Below, piece after piece: positions 1 through 8,570 of a stretch of 64,000 bases of DNA (positions within the stretch are counted from its first letter, which is position 1; every line of letters starts with the position of its first letter). Both the position numbers and the translations under genes were made by a program. Source of the DNA: Saccharopolyspora galaxeae (GTDB lineage: Bacteria > Actinomycetota > Actinomycetes > Mycobacteriales > Pseudonocardiaceae); assembly GCF_016526145.1 (NCBI RefSeq), contig NZ_JADDUE010000001.1, positions 806,001 through 870,000 on the forward strand, read 5' to 3'. The notes under the pieces are model-generated. The model saw only the letters and a list, made by a program, of their open reading frames with translations, was not told the DNA's origin and did not search any database.

Positions 1-86
1 TCCTACGCCATCCATCCGAAAGACCTCGACGTGTCCGACGCTACCCCGCCGGCCGGGTTCGGCCGCCCTGACCTGACCGCCTTCGC
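1..86 (+). pseudogene. ISL3-family transposase, 5' fragment (truncated copy)
   Basis: These 86 bases match 2422-2507 of the complete element further right with one mismatch, so they are the leader and first 18 codons (GTG at 31) of the same transposase. The match stops abruptly at 86, where a sequence identical to an inverted right terminus of the element begins. The rest of this copy is absent or lies outside the window, so it cannot encode an active transposase. It marks the left edge as mobile-element rich. Confidence 0.85.
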
Positions 87-101
87 GGCTCATCCCAATC
101 G
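87..101. repeat. Solo ISL3-type terminal inverted repeat
   Basis: GGCTCATCCCAATCG here is the exact reverse complement of the right terminus at 3766-3780. The following sequence does not match that element, so this is either the end of a related element or a rearranged end next to the truncated transposase. No partner end is seen before 2342. Confidence 0.6.
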
Positions 102-314
102 ACCCTGATCGGGTCTGCTGACCCCCTCGACGAGAACGCAGCGACATCACAGCCACCCAACCCCGACCGTCCGGGAAGCCGGGGCACGTCACATGGCCTG
201 TGCTGCGGGCGTGTCGAGTGGGTCGTCCAGGGGCGACGCAGGAGCGTCGACGCGACGTGCTGAGAGGTGGTTCCAACCGAGCGCTAGGACACCGGCTACA
301 GGCATGGCGATAGG

Positions 315-1256
315 TCAGGAACGGCGTCGCTCCCTGCGCAGGAGGGAGCGCAGAGTCTCGGCGTTCGCGTAGCCGACCCGTCGCGCGATCTCGGCGGAGG
401 TGAGGTCCGTGGTTGCTGAGAGGTGCCGAGCTCGTTCGATGCGAAGCCGTTGGACGAAGCCGAGCGGAGTGAGGTTGAGCGCCGCACGGACTCGTCGTTC
501 GAGGGTGCGCCGGCTGGTGCCGAGCGACTGCGCGACGAAGGCGACGTTGAACGGTTCGTCCAGGCGGACGCGCACGAAGCGTTCGAACTCGACGACGATC
601 GAGTCCTCGTGCCGGAGATGTTCGTAGGCGACGAAGGCCGCCTGCGACGGGCGCTCGTCGATGATGAGGAGCTTGGCGACATGTTGGGCCAGGTCGTGGC
701 TGATCGATCGCACGAGTGAGAGCGCGAGGTCGATGTGGGCGAAGGCGGCGCCGGCGGTGACGAGGTTCCCGTCGACCACGACCATGGTGTCGAGATCGAG
801 GGCGACGGTCGGATAGCGCTTCAGGAACTCCGGCCCCAGGAACCAGCTGGTCGTCGCCCGCCGATGATGCATCCGTCCGGTCTCGGCGACGGCGAACACG
901 CCGGTGCACGCCGCGGCGATCCGGGTGGTCGCGTCGTCGAGGCGCCCGAGTGAGGCGATGACCGAACGAGCATCTCGGCTCTGGAGGGCGTCGTGGGTCG
1001 CGGCGGCCGTGAGGGTTCCAAGCGCAGGGACGACGACCACGTCGAACTCTCCGGACTCCGACAGCGGGTGGTCCACCGACAGGGTCATCGATGCCGTCGT
1101 GGTCACTCGCCGTTTCGGTCCGAGGATGGCGAGTTCGATCGGGTCGATCCGCGGGTCGACATCGCCGCGGGCTCCGTCGGCCACCCGCACGATGTCGATG
1201 ACCGACGCGACCGCCGAACCGAAGCAGCCGTCGATCGCGATCAGTCCGATACGCAT
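315..1256 (-). CDS. GlxA-type AraC family transcriptional regulator
   Basis: About 313 residues. The N-terminal half is a DJ-1/PfpI-like (class I amidotransferase fold) domain: MRIGLIAIDG start, a strand FDVVVVPALG, and an AAACTGVFA nucleophile-elbow-like segment. The C-terminal 100 residues form a double helix-turn-helix AraC domain (SRRTLERRVRA, then EIARRVGYANAETLRSLLRR). GlxA-type proteins are DNA-binding regulators with a non-catalytic or sensory amidotransferase domain. The ATG at 1256 is chosen because it begins the first strand of the domain; an upstream in-frame ATG would add 14 poorly supported residues. It is transcribed divergently from the small monooxygenase at 1364, which it probably controls; that link is inferred from position only. 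Confidence 0.85.
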   Translation of the reverse strand: MRIGLIAIDGCFGSAVASVIDIVRVADGARGDVDPRIDPIELAILGPKRRVTTTASMTLSVDHPLSESGEFDVVVVPALGTLTAAATHDALQSRDARSVIASLGRLDDATTRIAAACTGVFAVAETGRMHHRRATTSWFLGPEFLKRYPTVALDLDTMVVVDGNLVTAGAAFAHIDLALSLVRSISHDLAQHVAKLLIIDERPSQAAFVAYEHLRHEDSIVVEFERFVRVRLDEPFNVAFVAQSLGTSRRTLERRVRAALNLTPLGFVQRLRIERARHLSATTDLTSAEIARRVGYANAETLRSLLRRERRRS

Positions 1257-1363
1257 GGCGCGAACAATAGCAATACTGCCGTATACGCCACTCCCCACCG
1301 GCCCTCGCTCGTCATACGCTGAACTCGCCCCACGAAGAACCCCGACTTCAAGGAGAACCCCTC

Positions 1364-1675
1364 ATGTCCACACCCGCATCACTTCCGTATGCCTTCGTCG
1401 CCAAGATCGTCGCGGCTGATGGACAGCACGACGCGCTCGCCGATCTGCTCGCCGGCGCTGTCGCACTCGCCAACGAAGAAGTAGGAACGATTGTCTGGTT
1501 CGCGGCTAGGACCCACGCCGACACCTTCTGGATCTTCGATGCATTCCCCGACGAGGCCGCTCGCGACGCCCACGCCAACGGCGCCATCGTCGCAGCCCTG
1601 ATGGCCAACCAGCACCTCCTCGGCGCAGCACCCGAGATCATGGCGGCCGACGTCCTCGCGTCCAAGCTCCCGTAG
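1364..1675 (+). CDS. Putative quinol monooxygenase, ABM domain
   Basis: 103 residues, the usual size of a single antibiotic-biosynthesis-monooxygenase (ABM, ferredoxin-like) domain. A first strand (YAFVAKIVA) is followed by a helix, a central TIVWFAARTHADTFWIFDAF stretch and a DEAARDAHANG helix, the usual order in YgiN/quinol monooxygenase-like proteins. These act on quinols or polycyclic phenols without cofactors, but the substrate here is unknown. The start has a good upstream AAGGAG. It lies 107 bp from the divergent GlxA-type regulator start, making a regulator/enzyme pair. Confidence 0.8.
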   Translation: MSTPASLPYAFVAKIVAADGQHDALADLLAGAVALANEEVGTIVWFAARTHADTFWIFDAFPDEAARDAHANGAIVAALMANQHLLGAAPEIMAADVLASKLP

Positions 1676-2291
1676 TCCGCCAACGCACGAGACGATCGCG
1701 CCCCGCCGAGCCGTCGGACCCGACCGCCTCGACACCCGCACCACGTTGACGATCCCCGACGGGCCGATCACGAGGAGGCCAGGCAACACCAGGCGCAAGC
1801 CTGGAGCGGCACTGTTTCACCGGTGGTCATCGAGAGAGCCAGCGCGGTTCCATGGCAGCGCAACTGTGTCAACTTGCCCTCCGTCCCGCGAGGCGCCGTG
1901 GGCGGATCGTGGTTGCGATCCGTTGCCGTGACGGGAGACGCGTTGCGCGTCGCAGCGATGACGGGTCGTTGGCGTTCCGGGGCGTTGCGTTCGTGCGCGC
2001 CGCGCGTGCGGCATGGAGCATCTCGCTGCGCACACAACGATCGCTGCGCCGACGCACCGTTGACACCTCGCACGTCCAGGTCGCGACACAACGCCACGCT
2101 GCGTTGCCGAGCGGAGCGAGGCATATCGGCACACGGACAGGATGCCGGCCGCGAGCGCTCAGCCGGCGAGGGGTCCGTCGCAGAGGAGAGCGACGTCGGT
2201 GTCGGGCAGAGCCGTGAGGCCAGCGCATTGCGCGACCACCAGAACCGAACCGCCCCTGCCCTGCGTTTGCGCAGGTCAGGGGCTGTTCGCC
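1676..2291. other. Intergenic stretch without a convincing gene
   Basis: About 600 bp between the monooxygenase and a tRNA fragment. Open frames exist on both strands, but they overlap one another, are Arg-rich, and show no domain or start signal that I recognise. It lies inside the decayed island and probably holds remnants of deleted genes. Confidence 0.5.
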
Positions 2292-2328
2292 GGAGCCGCC
2301 TGTCGGAATCGAACCGACGACCTAATCA
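2292..2328 (-). other. 3' fragment of a tRNA gene (Thr-like), probable attachment site
   Basis: On the minus strand a perfect T-arm is present: GTCGG, loop TTCGATT, CCGAC. It is preceded by AGGTC (variable loop) and followed by AGGCGGC-T-CC, matching the 3' acceptor strand of actinobacterial tRNA-Thr. The anticodon loop and 5' half are missing, and the ISL3 element begins 14 bp away. Such 3' tRNA fragments are what tyrosine integrases leave as att sites. The isotype is inferred from the acceptor and T-arm only. Confidence 0.6.
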
Positions 2329-2341
2329 CGTCGGCTTTGCG

Positions 2342-3780
2342 GGCTCTTCCCAGATGAGGGTGTAGGTCGGCCGGGCGCGTCGGTCCGCAGATAGACGTCG
2401 AGGTCTCCCGACGATGGAGGTTCCTACGCCATCCATCCGAAAGACCTCGACGTGTCCGACGCTACCCCGCCGGCCGGCTTCGGCCGCCCTGACCTGACCG
2501 CCTTCGCTCGACTCGACGGCCTCGGTCTGAGCGTGACCGGGCAACGACTTGAACCGGATCGTGCGGTCCTCGCGTGCCGCGTGGTGGAACCAGATCAGTC
2601 TTGCCGACGGTGCGGCAGCGAAGGCGCTGCTCGTGACACCGTGATCCGGCGGTTGGCCTACGAGCCGCTGGGCTGGCGACCGACCGTGCTGGAAGTTGTA
2701 GTGCGCCGCTACCGCTGTGCCGACTGCGGACACGTGTGGCGCCAAGACACCAGCGCCGCGGCGGAGCCACGCGCGAAGCTCTCGCGCACCGGGTTGCGGT
2801 GGGCGCTGGAAGGGATCGTGGTCGCACACCTCACCGTCGCCTGTGTCGCCGAGGGACTCGGGGTCGCGTGGGACACCGCCAACAACGCGGTCCTGGCCGA
2901 AGGCAATCGGCTGCTGATCAACGACCCCACGCGGTTCGAGGGCGTGAAGGTCATTGGCGTCGATGAGCACGTCTGGCGCCACACCAGGCGTGGCGACAAG
3001 TACGTCACCGTGATCATCGACCTCACCCCGGTCCGCGATGGCGCCGGCCCAGCAAGGCTGCTGGACATGGTCGAGGGCCGGTCGAAGGCGGCGTTCAAGA
3101 CCTGGCTCGCCGACCGCGACGACGCCTTCCGTGACGCGGTCGAGGTGGTCGCGATGGACGGCTTCACCGGGTTCAAGACCGCCGCTGCGGAGGAGATCCC
3201 GGACGCGGTCACGGTGATGGATCCCTTCCACGTCGTGCGCCTGGCCGGTGACGCCCTCGACAGGTGCCGGCGCCGGGTCCAACTCGCGATCCACGGGCAC
3301 CGTGGGTTCAGGGACGACCCGCTCTACAAGTCGCGGCGCACGCTGCACACCGGCGCGGACCTGCTCACCGACAAGCAGAGCGACAGGCTACGCGCGCTGT
3401 TCGTTGATGACGCTCACGTCGAGGTCGAGGCGACCTGGGGTGTCTACCAGCGCATGATCGCCGCCTATCGCCACGAGGACCGGCAACGTGGCCGCGAGCT
3501 CATGGAGAAGCTGATCACCGACCTCAGCGCCGGCGTCCCCAAGGTGCTCACCGAGCTCACCACCCTGGGCCGGACCCTGAAGAAGCGAGCCGCCGACGTG
3601 CTCGCCTACTTCGAACGACCCGGCACCAGCAACGGGCCGACCGAGGCGCTCAACGGACGGCTCGAACACCTGCGCGGCTCCGCGCTCGGGTTCCGCAACC
3701 TGACCAACTACATCGCCCGAAGCCTGCTCGAGACCGGCGGCTTCAGACCCCAACTCCTACACCCCCGATTGGGATGAGCC
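2342..3780 (+). mobile_element. ISL3-family insertion sequence, complete
   Basis: About 1.44 kb bounded by imperfect inverted repeats: GGCTCTTCCCAGATGAGGG on the left, and GGCTCATCCCAATCGGGGG reading inward from the right. It carries one transposase whose stop codon lies three bases from the right end. It has cut into the 3' end of the integrase pseudogene on its right. Clear target duplications could not be defined by eye. Confidence 0.85.
2452..3777 (+). CDS. ISL3-family transposase
   Basis: 441 residues, the usual length for ISL3 transposases. An N-terminal zinc-binding region has CRRCG and CADCGH pairs. DDE catalytic-core landmarks are VIGVDEHVW (first Asp), VVAMDGFTGF (second Asp) and the late Glu in TEALNGRLEHLRG. 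The protein moves the element by cut-and-paste. The GTG start at 2452 is shared with the truncated copy at 31. The frame is intact from start to stop, so the element may be active. Confidence 0.92.
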   Translation: MSDATPPAGFGRPDLTAFARLDGLGLSVTGQRLEPDRAVLACRVVEPDQSCRRCGSEGAARDTVIRRLAYEPLGWRPTVLEVVVRRYRCADCGHVWRQDTSAAAEPRAKLSRTGLRWALEGIVVAHLTVACVAEGLGVAWDTANNAVLAEGNRLLINDPTRFEGVKVIGVDEHVWRHTRRGDKYVTVIIDLTPVRDGAGPARLLDMVEGRSKAAFKTWLADRDDAFRDAVEVVAMDGFTGFKTAAAEEIPDAVTVMDPFHVVRLAGDALDRCRRRVQLAIHGHRGFRDDPLYKSRRTLHTGADLLTDKQSDRLRALFVDDAHVEVEATWGVYQRMIAAYRHEDRQRGRELMEKLITDLSAGVPKVLTELTTLGRTLKKRAADVLAYFERPGTSNGPTEALNGRLEHLRGSALGFRNLTNYIARSLLETGGFRPQLLHPRLG

Positions 3781-4545
3781 TGACCGGGTGCCGGGGTGCT
3801 GGGTGGGTTGGTGGTGCGGGTTCGGTGGAGTGCGGTGAGGGCGGTGTTGTGGGTGTGGGGGAGGGTGTGGAGGTAGCGCTCGGTGGCGCGGAGGCTGCGG
3901 TGGCCGAGGCGTTCGCGGATGGTTTCGAGGTCGGCGCCGCCGGCGAGCATCCAGGATGCGTTGGTGTGGCGGAGGTCGTGGATGCGGGCCGGGTGGGTGA
4001 GGCCGGCGTTGGCTAGTGCGTGGTACCAGATGTTTCTGCGGAACCAGCTGCGGTCGAGGTGTTGGTCGTGGCGGGTGCGTCGGTGGCGGGTGGGGCGGTC
4101 GTGTCCGTGGGCTCGGCGGTGGCGGCGGTAGGTGGCGATGGCGGTGCGGCAGTGCTGGCAGCGGCATCCGGTGTTGTAGCGGGTGGCGGTGCCGTGCCCG
4201 GCGGTGCCGTGCCCGGCGGTGCCGTGCCCGGCGGTGCCGTGCCCGGCGGGTGTCGGGGTGGTGGCGGTGGCGGTGGCGGTTTCTGTGTGGGGGTTGGGGG
4301 TCATGGTGGGGGTGCCGAAGAGGAGATCGTCGGCGACGAGGTCGGTGTTGGGTAATGTGGTGTTGGAGGGCGGTGGTGAGTTCGTGGGTGAGGTGGAGTT
4401 GGCGGTATTCGGTGATTTTGGGGTAGTGCTTGACGACGAATCGTGTTCCGTCGGTGTTGGGTTGGTTGAGTTCGACGACGGCTCGGCTGATGGTCGCGAC
4501 ATGGAGGATCTCGTAGTGGATCGTGGCGATACCGGTACTCCGTGA
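3781..4545 (-). pseudogene. Tyrosine site-specific recombinase (phage/ICE integrase), frameshifted
   Basis: The C-terminal catalytic region is readable on the minus strand: a HDLRHTNASWMLAGG block (Arg-box His and Arg), GHRSLRATERYLH with the terminal catalytic Tyr, and an upstream RSWFRRNIWYHAL helix. An earlier part (ISRAVVELNQ, then FVVKHYPK) lies in a different frame, so a frameshift near 4340 breaks the gene. The N-terminal core-binding half is missing and the C-terminus is truncated by the ISL3 element. It was probably the integrase of the element that used one of the tRNA sites nearby. Confidence 0.8.
4186..4245. repeat. Four tandem copies of a 15-bp unit
   Basis: The unit GCGGTGCCGTGCCCG is repeated four times without interruption inside the integrase remnant. 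In the integrase frame it encodes an AGHGT-like pentapeptide repeat. Being in-frame, it is not itself the frameshift, but it shows slippage-type expansion in a gene no longer under selection. Confidence 0.9.
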
Positions 4546-4599
4546 CGTGCGCCCGTTCTGCTGTCCGATGGTCGGACTTGTCAGGCAGAATTCAGCATT

Positions 4600-6444
4600 G
4601 TGCCTCACTCAAGACCATCTCCGCTGAGCATGACCGGATGGCTCCGCACGGAGTCGGGATCGGCGGTGCTCCTCACCGTCGTCACAGCGGTCGCGCTCAT
4701 CTGGGCGAACTCGCCGCTCTCCTCTTCCTACTTCGAGCTGTGGCATCAGGGCCTGGGCTTCGACGTCGGCCCGTTCGGGCTGCACATGGACCTGCACCAC
4801 TGGATTAACGACGGCCTGATGGTCGTGTTCTTCTTCGTCGTTGGGCTCGAGGTGCGTCAGGAGTTCGCCCACGGGGCGCTGAGGGACACCAGCCGTGCCC
4901 GTCTCGCCGTGATCGCCGGGGTCGCGAGTGTGGCTCTCCCCGCGCTGGTGTACGTCCTCGTCGTCGGTGCGGCCGGTGCCGAGGGCATCGAAGGCTGGGG
5001 AGCTGTGGTCGGCACCGACACCGCGTTCATGCTGGGCGCGCTCGCGATCGTCGGCCCTCGCCTGTCCGGTCAGCTGCGCGTCTTCCTCCTTACCCTGACG
5101 GTGGTCGACGACTTCCTCGCGGTGTCGATCATCGGCATCTTCTACAGCGAGGAGATCCGCATCGTCCCGCTGCTGGTCGCCCTCGCGTGCCTTCTCGCGC
5201 TGTGGCTGCTCGGACGCTCCCGCCAATGGAGCGCGGCTCCGTACGTGCTGATTGTCCTCGGGCTATGGCTGGCCACGCTCTCCTCAGGCGTCCACGCATC
5301 GCTCGCGGGGATGATCGCTGGCCTCCTCATCCCCGCGTACCCGACGCGGCGGCACAAGGTGGTCGCCGCCCGGCAGCTGTTCCGCGACTTCTGGCAATCG
5401 CCGAGCGCGTCTTCGGCCCGTGCCGTCGGCCGGGGGCTGTCTCGGGGCGTCTCGGTCAATGAGCGCCTGCACGAGTACCTCCGGCTGCCCACCGCGCTGC
5501 TGGTTGTGCCGATCTTCGCCCTGGCCAACGCAGGGGTGGACCTGCGGGGCGGGCTGCTCGTCGACTCGCTCGGCTCGCCGGTCACGTGGGGCGTCGTCGC
5601 GGGGCTCGTGCTCGGCAAGCTCTTGGGGATCGGGCTCGCGACGCTTTTGGCCGTCCGACTGGGTGCGGGGCGCCTGCCGGAAGGCGTCGGGATGGGCAGC
5701 GTGTTCGGGGGCGCGGCGCTGTCGGGCATTGGTTTCACCGTGTCACTGCTGATCATCGGGCTCGCCTTCGGCACCACCTCCGACCTCGGCCGTCAGGCGA
5801 CTCTCGGCGTGTTCGTTGCTATGGTGCTCGCTTACGTGCTGGGGTGGGCGATCTTCAAGGTCGCCGCCCGCAGGTGGGGCGAGGAGACCGCGGATCTGCC
5901 GATGACGCTGGAGCCGCCGGTGGATCCGGAGGTCGACCACATCCGCGGCCCGGAGGACGCCCAGCTCACGCTCGTGGAGTTCGTGGACTTCGAGTGCCCG
6001 TTCTGCGCGCACGCCACCGGCTCTTGGGAGGATCTGCACGAGCGCTTCGGCGACGACCTGCGCTACGTGGTGCGCCATCTTCCGCACCACCCGCACGGGC
6101 CGATCGCCGCCAGGGCGGCCGAGGCGGCGGCGAATCAAGGCATGTTCTGGCCGTGGCTCGACTTCGTGTTCACCCGCCAGCACGCCCTGGAGCGCGACAA
6201 CCTCGTCGACTACGCGGTCGAGCTCGGCCTCGACGTCGAGACATTCACCGAGGACCTCGACAGCGCGGAGGTCGCCAAGCGAGTCGAGCGAGACGCCGCG
6301 AGCGCGGCGGACAGCGGCGCGCACGCCACTCCGACCTTCTTCGTGGAGGGCTGCCGCCTGCTGGGCAGCTACGACGCGCGCACCCTGACGGCGATGCTGG
6401 AGTCCAGCCGCCGTGGCACCCGCACCCAGGAGATCCCGGCCTGA
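4600..6444 (+). CDS. nhaA: NhaA Na+/H+ antiporter fused to a DsbA-like thioredoxin domain
   Basis: 614 residues. Residues 1 to about 425 are an NhaA-type sodium/proton antiporter with about 11-12 membrane segments. The paired aspartates of the ion-binding site are in the TVVDDFLAVSII segment, and VVGTDTAFMLGALA and GIGFTVSLLIIGLAFG are typical NhaA blocks. Residues about 440-605 form a soluble DsbA/thioredoxin-like domain with a CPFC active site in VDFECPFCAH and a cis-Pro loop in HATPTFFVEG. NhaA expels Na+ for inward H+; the added domain suggests thiol-disulfide activity at the membrane, on a side not determined here. The start could be GTG 4600 or ATG 4630. A strong terminator follows. This architecture is known in actinobacteria. 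Confidence 0.92.
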   Translation: MPHSRPSPLSMTGWLRTESGSAVLLTVVTAVALIWANSPLSSSYFELWHQGLGFDVGPFGLHMDLHHWINDGLMVVFFFVVGLEVRQEFAHGALRDTSRARLAVIAGVASVALPALVYVLVVGAAGAEGIEGWGAVVGTDTAFMLGALAIVGPRLSGQLRVFLLTLTVVDDFLAVSIIGIFYSEEIRIVPLLVALACLLALWLLGRSRQWSAAPYVLIVLGLWLATLSSGVHASLAGMIAGLLIPAYPTRRHKVVAARQLFRDFWQSPSASSARAVGRGLSRGVSVNERLHEYLRLPTALLVVPIFALANAGVDLRGGLLVDSLGSPVTWGVVAGLVLGKLLGIGLATLLAVRLGAGRLPEGVGMGSVFGGAALSGIGFTVSLLIIGLAFGTTSDLGRQATLGVFVAMVLAYVLGWAIFKVAARRWGEETADLPMTLEPPVDPEVDHIRGPEDAQLTLVEFVDFECPFCAHATGSWEDLHERFGDDLRYVVRHLPHHPHGPIAARAAEAAANQGMFWPWLDFVFTRQHALERDNLVDYAVELGLDVETFTEDLDSAEVAKRVERDAASAADSGAHATPTFFVEGCRLLGSYDARTLTAMLESSRRGTRTQEIPA

Positions 6445-6455
6445 GCGCCGGACGA

Positions 6456-6490
6456 GAGGGGACGACCTGCGCACCGCAGGTGGTCCCCTC
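6456..6490. terminator. Bidirectional hairpin terminator
   Basis: GAGGGGACgACCTGCG pairs with CGCAGGTgGTCCCCTC across a three-base loop, between the convergent nhaA fusion and the DUF4186 gene. No long T-tract follows. Confidence 0.75.
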
Positions 6491-6501
6491 ACCGAAGGCT
6501 C

Positions 6502-6957
6502 TCAGAACAGGGTCGGAGGCGGTGGCGGGGCACGAGTCGAGCCCGCCTGACTCTCGAGCTCGATCCACCTGCAGATGACGTGGACGACGTATTCCCGCTC
6601 ACGCTCGCTGAGCTCGTGCCCCCGGATGATCTCGTGGTTGATCTGCAAGCACTTCCTGCAGCAGGTCGCGGTGGCGTGCTGGGCGCGGAAGACGGGGTGT
6701 CCGCCCCAGGGGGTCTGTCTGCCGTCCTTCTGCGGGTGCGCCGGGGCGAGCCGCGCGTCGATGAGCTCCTTCGCGTGCCGAGCGATGGTCTCCGGTCCGC
6801 GCGACGCGGCATAGGCGAGCTCGGGAGGGCGCAGGTGGAACTTCGCGCGGAAGGGGATCCGGGCGATGCGCGCCAGCCGAGCGTCCAGCCGGTCCTGGTC
6901 AATGGCCGTGCCGACATGCTCCGAAGCGTCGCCGGGATCGTGCGCACCCTCGGTCAT
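6502..6957 (-). CDS. DUF4186 family protein
   Basis: About 151 residues. The central and C-terminal parts carry landmarks I associate with DUF4186: FRAKFHL, IARHAKELIDARLAP, the GGHPVFRAQHATATCCR block with a Cys pair, and a C-terminal REREYVVHVICRWI helix. The His/Cys pattern suggests metal or nucleic-acid binding, but no function is established to my knowledge. The ATG at 6957 is the last upstream start before the conserved region and fits the family length. It converges on the NhaA fusion across a shared terminator. Confidence 0.75.
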   Translation of the reverse strand: MTEGAHDPGDASEHVGTAIDQDRLDARLARIARIPFRAKFHLRPPELAYAASRGPETIARHAKELIDARLAPAHPQKDGRQTPWGGHPVFRAQHATATCCRKCLQINHEIIRGHELSEREREYVVHVICRWIELESQAGSTRAPPPPPTLF

Positions 6958-7044
6958 GAGCCAGGTTCCGAGGCGGCCTGGGCCGGCGTCCCTTCCAAAG
7001 CGGCGATCTCCCGGTACTCGCCTGACAAGGGCGATACCGGCCAA

Positions 7045-7785
7045 GTGGGCGGGCAGAACAAGTGCGACTTCGTGATCGGGAACAAGAACGCGGACAACAG
7101 CACTTCGATCCGGGACATAGCCAGGGATCTCGCCAACTACATCCACGACAACTACAGCCCGGGTAATCCCGTCGACATCGTGGCGCATTCGATGGGAGGG
7201 CTGATCACGCGTGTCGCGGTGCTCGGCACTTACGAGCACTGGGAGGGGTTTCCGGAGAGCGTGTTCGTACAGGACATCGTGACACTCGGCACGCCGCACC
7301 AGGGCGTGCGAGGTGGGTGCCCGGAAGACAGTTGGGCCTCGGACGGTGATCCGTGCAGGCAGTGGAACCAAATGGTGCCCAGCGACGCCGGCGGCTCGGG
7401 GTTCATCGACAAGCTGCACGAGTCCGAGCCCGGTGCTGGTGACCGCGGCCTTGACGACGCGTGGGCATCTGGCATCGACTGGAGCTTGGTCGGCTCGGAG
7501 GAGGATCCCACGGTGTCCTACCGCTCGGCGATCGATCAGGGCTACTTCGCCAACCAGAAGTACGGCTACGACGAAGACCGCAACAACAACGGGAGCCAGG
7601 ACTGCTGGTCACCGGAGGAAGTGGACCACCAAACGATCCGAGAGCTCACCGGATCCGGAGGCTTCTGCCTGCGCTACTGGCACGACGGTAGCGACGGAGG
7701 TCCCTACACCACCGACAACGGGTGGTCTCCGCTGAAAACGGCCTTTAAGGCCGCTACCCACGATGGAGACGACTTGCCGAGATGA
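7045..7785 (+). pseudogene. Alpha/beta-hydrolase (lipase-like) C-terminal fragment
   Basis: The frame contains a lipase nucleophile elbow AHSMGGLITR after NPVDIV, then DIVTLGTPHQGVRGG, typical of triacylglycerol-lipase/PGAP1-like hydrolases. A late CLRYWHDGSDGG region could hold the catalytic His. The N-terminal strands with the oxyanion-hole segment are missing, and the frame runs back into the antisense 5' end of the DUF4186 gene. No good ribosome-binding site precedes GTG 7045. It is best read as a truncated gene, although a short active hydrolase cannot be excluded. Confidence 0.6.
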
Positions 7786-7845
7786 CCTCACAGAAGGGGG
7801 GATGCCGCCGGTGGGCTCCCCCTTGGGTGTGGACACCCTGATTCT

Positions 7846-7899
7846 GGGTCCTGTGGGTCCTGTGGGTCCTGTGGGTCCTGTGGGTCCTGTGGGTCCTGT
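7846..7899. repeat. Six tandem copies of a 9-bp unit
   Basis: GGGTCCTGT is repeated six times exactly, immediately upstream of the IS3-type remnant. It is open as a Gly-Pro-Val repeat on one strand and Thr-Gly-Pro on the other, but no gene context supports translation. It looks like a slippage-prone minisatellite. Confidence 0.9.
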
Positions 7900-7915
7900 G
7901 GAGGAAGTGTCCTTG

Positions 7916-8000
7916 GTGGCACGGAAGTCGAAGTTTCGCGAGGAGTTCAAGCGGGACGCGGTGGCGATTCGGAGAACCTTGAGTCGATGGGCTCGTTGAT
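7916..8000 (+). pseudogene. IS3-family orfA remnant
   Basis: From GTG 7916 the frame reads VARKSKFREEFKRDAVAI, the characteristic N-terminus of IS3-family orfA (helix-turn-helix) proteins, and then loses similarity and terminates. Further weak orfA-like sequence with stops continues to about 8090. Only a relic remains, just inside the tRNA-Val fragment. Confidence 0.65.
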
Positions 8001-8214
8001 CACTGAGGAGTAGGAACTGGGGGCCGAGCTCGCCGGACGGGCTGCGCGCGAGTTGTGCGCCCTGAAGCGCTCTCCATTGTCGTGGGAGCAGAAATCTGGG
8101 AGGATTTTGGGAGGATAGATGTGCGTCGAACTGTACTCAACCGGATATGAGCGGTCGCAACAGCGTTGTTTCCACCTGCGGATTCTCGATTTTCGCAGGT
8201 CGGGCGGCTGCGGC

Positions 8215-8267
8215 TGTCTACCTTGACACGGTAGAGGTCACTGGTTCGATCCCAGTATCGCGCACCA
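8215..8267 (+). other. 3' fragment of tRNA-Val(GAC), probable integration site scar
   Basis: The 3' part of a tRNA is complete: anticodon stem CTACC/GGTAG around loop TTGACAC (anticodon GAC), variable AGGTC, T-arm ACTGG-TTCGATC-CCAGT, acceptor strand ATCGCGC, discriminator A and encoded CCA at 8265-8267. The matching 5' acceptor (GCGCGAT) and D-arm are not present upstream. It is therefore a displaced 3' end, as generated by integration into a tRNA gene. It separates the decayed mobile region on the left from ordinary sequence on the right. Confidence 0.8.
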
Positions 8268-8434
8268 TTTTGTTGCCGGTCGGCGGTGTGGCCAATGATT
8301 TTGGTGGTCCGAGCACGGGTGCGTGTTCAGTTGACCGTGATTCGACCCCTGGACGTGCTGCAAATTTGGGAAGCACTCGCCCACCAGTTTCCGGAGCTGA
8401 TCGCACCGCGGAAAGACGCACAGGTGAGGTGATC

Positions 8435-8463
8435 CGGGCAGGACCCGTTGCCCGAACGGACAA
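8435..8463. repeat. Hairpin repeat, copy 1
   Basis: CGGGCA pairs with TGCCCG, followed by AACGGACAA. The block CGTTGCCCGAACGGACAA recurs at 8584-8601. Confidence 0.7.
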
Positions 8464-8570
8464 GGCCGCCGACGCGAGCAGCTCTCGCTGCGCAATCCCC
8501 GCTGCTCAGCCGGAATGGAGAGGGGTCCGACCGGCAGCGGCGGCACCGCGGCAAGGCGCTCGGGCGACGC

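Noticed and set aside
1768-2365. Several overlapping Arg-rich ORFs between the monooxygenase and the ISL3 element
   Set aside because: They overlap on both strands, lack start signals and recognisable motifs, and cross the tRNA fragment.
6580-7044. Lipase-like frame extended 155 codons upstream
   Set aside because: This part is antisense to the DUF4186 gene, which has recognisable conserved blocks; only the later part has hydrolase motifs.
8165-8267. A complete tRNA-Val gene
   Set aside because: The 5' acceptor strand and D-arm that should pair with the visible 3' half are not present upstream, so only the 3' fragment is supported.
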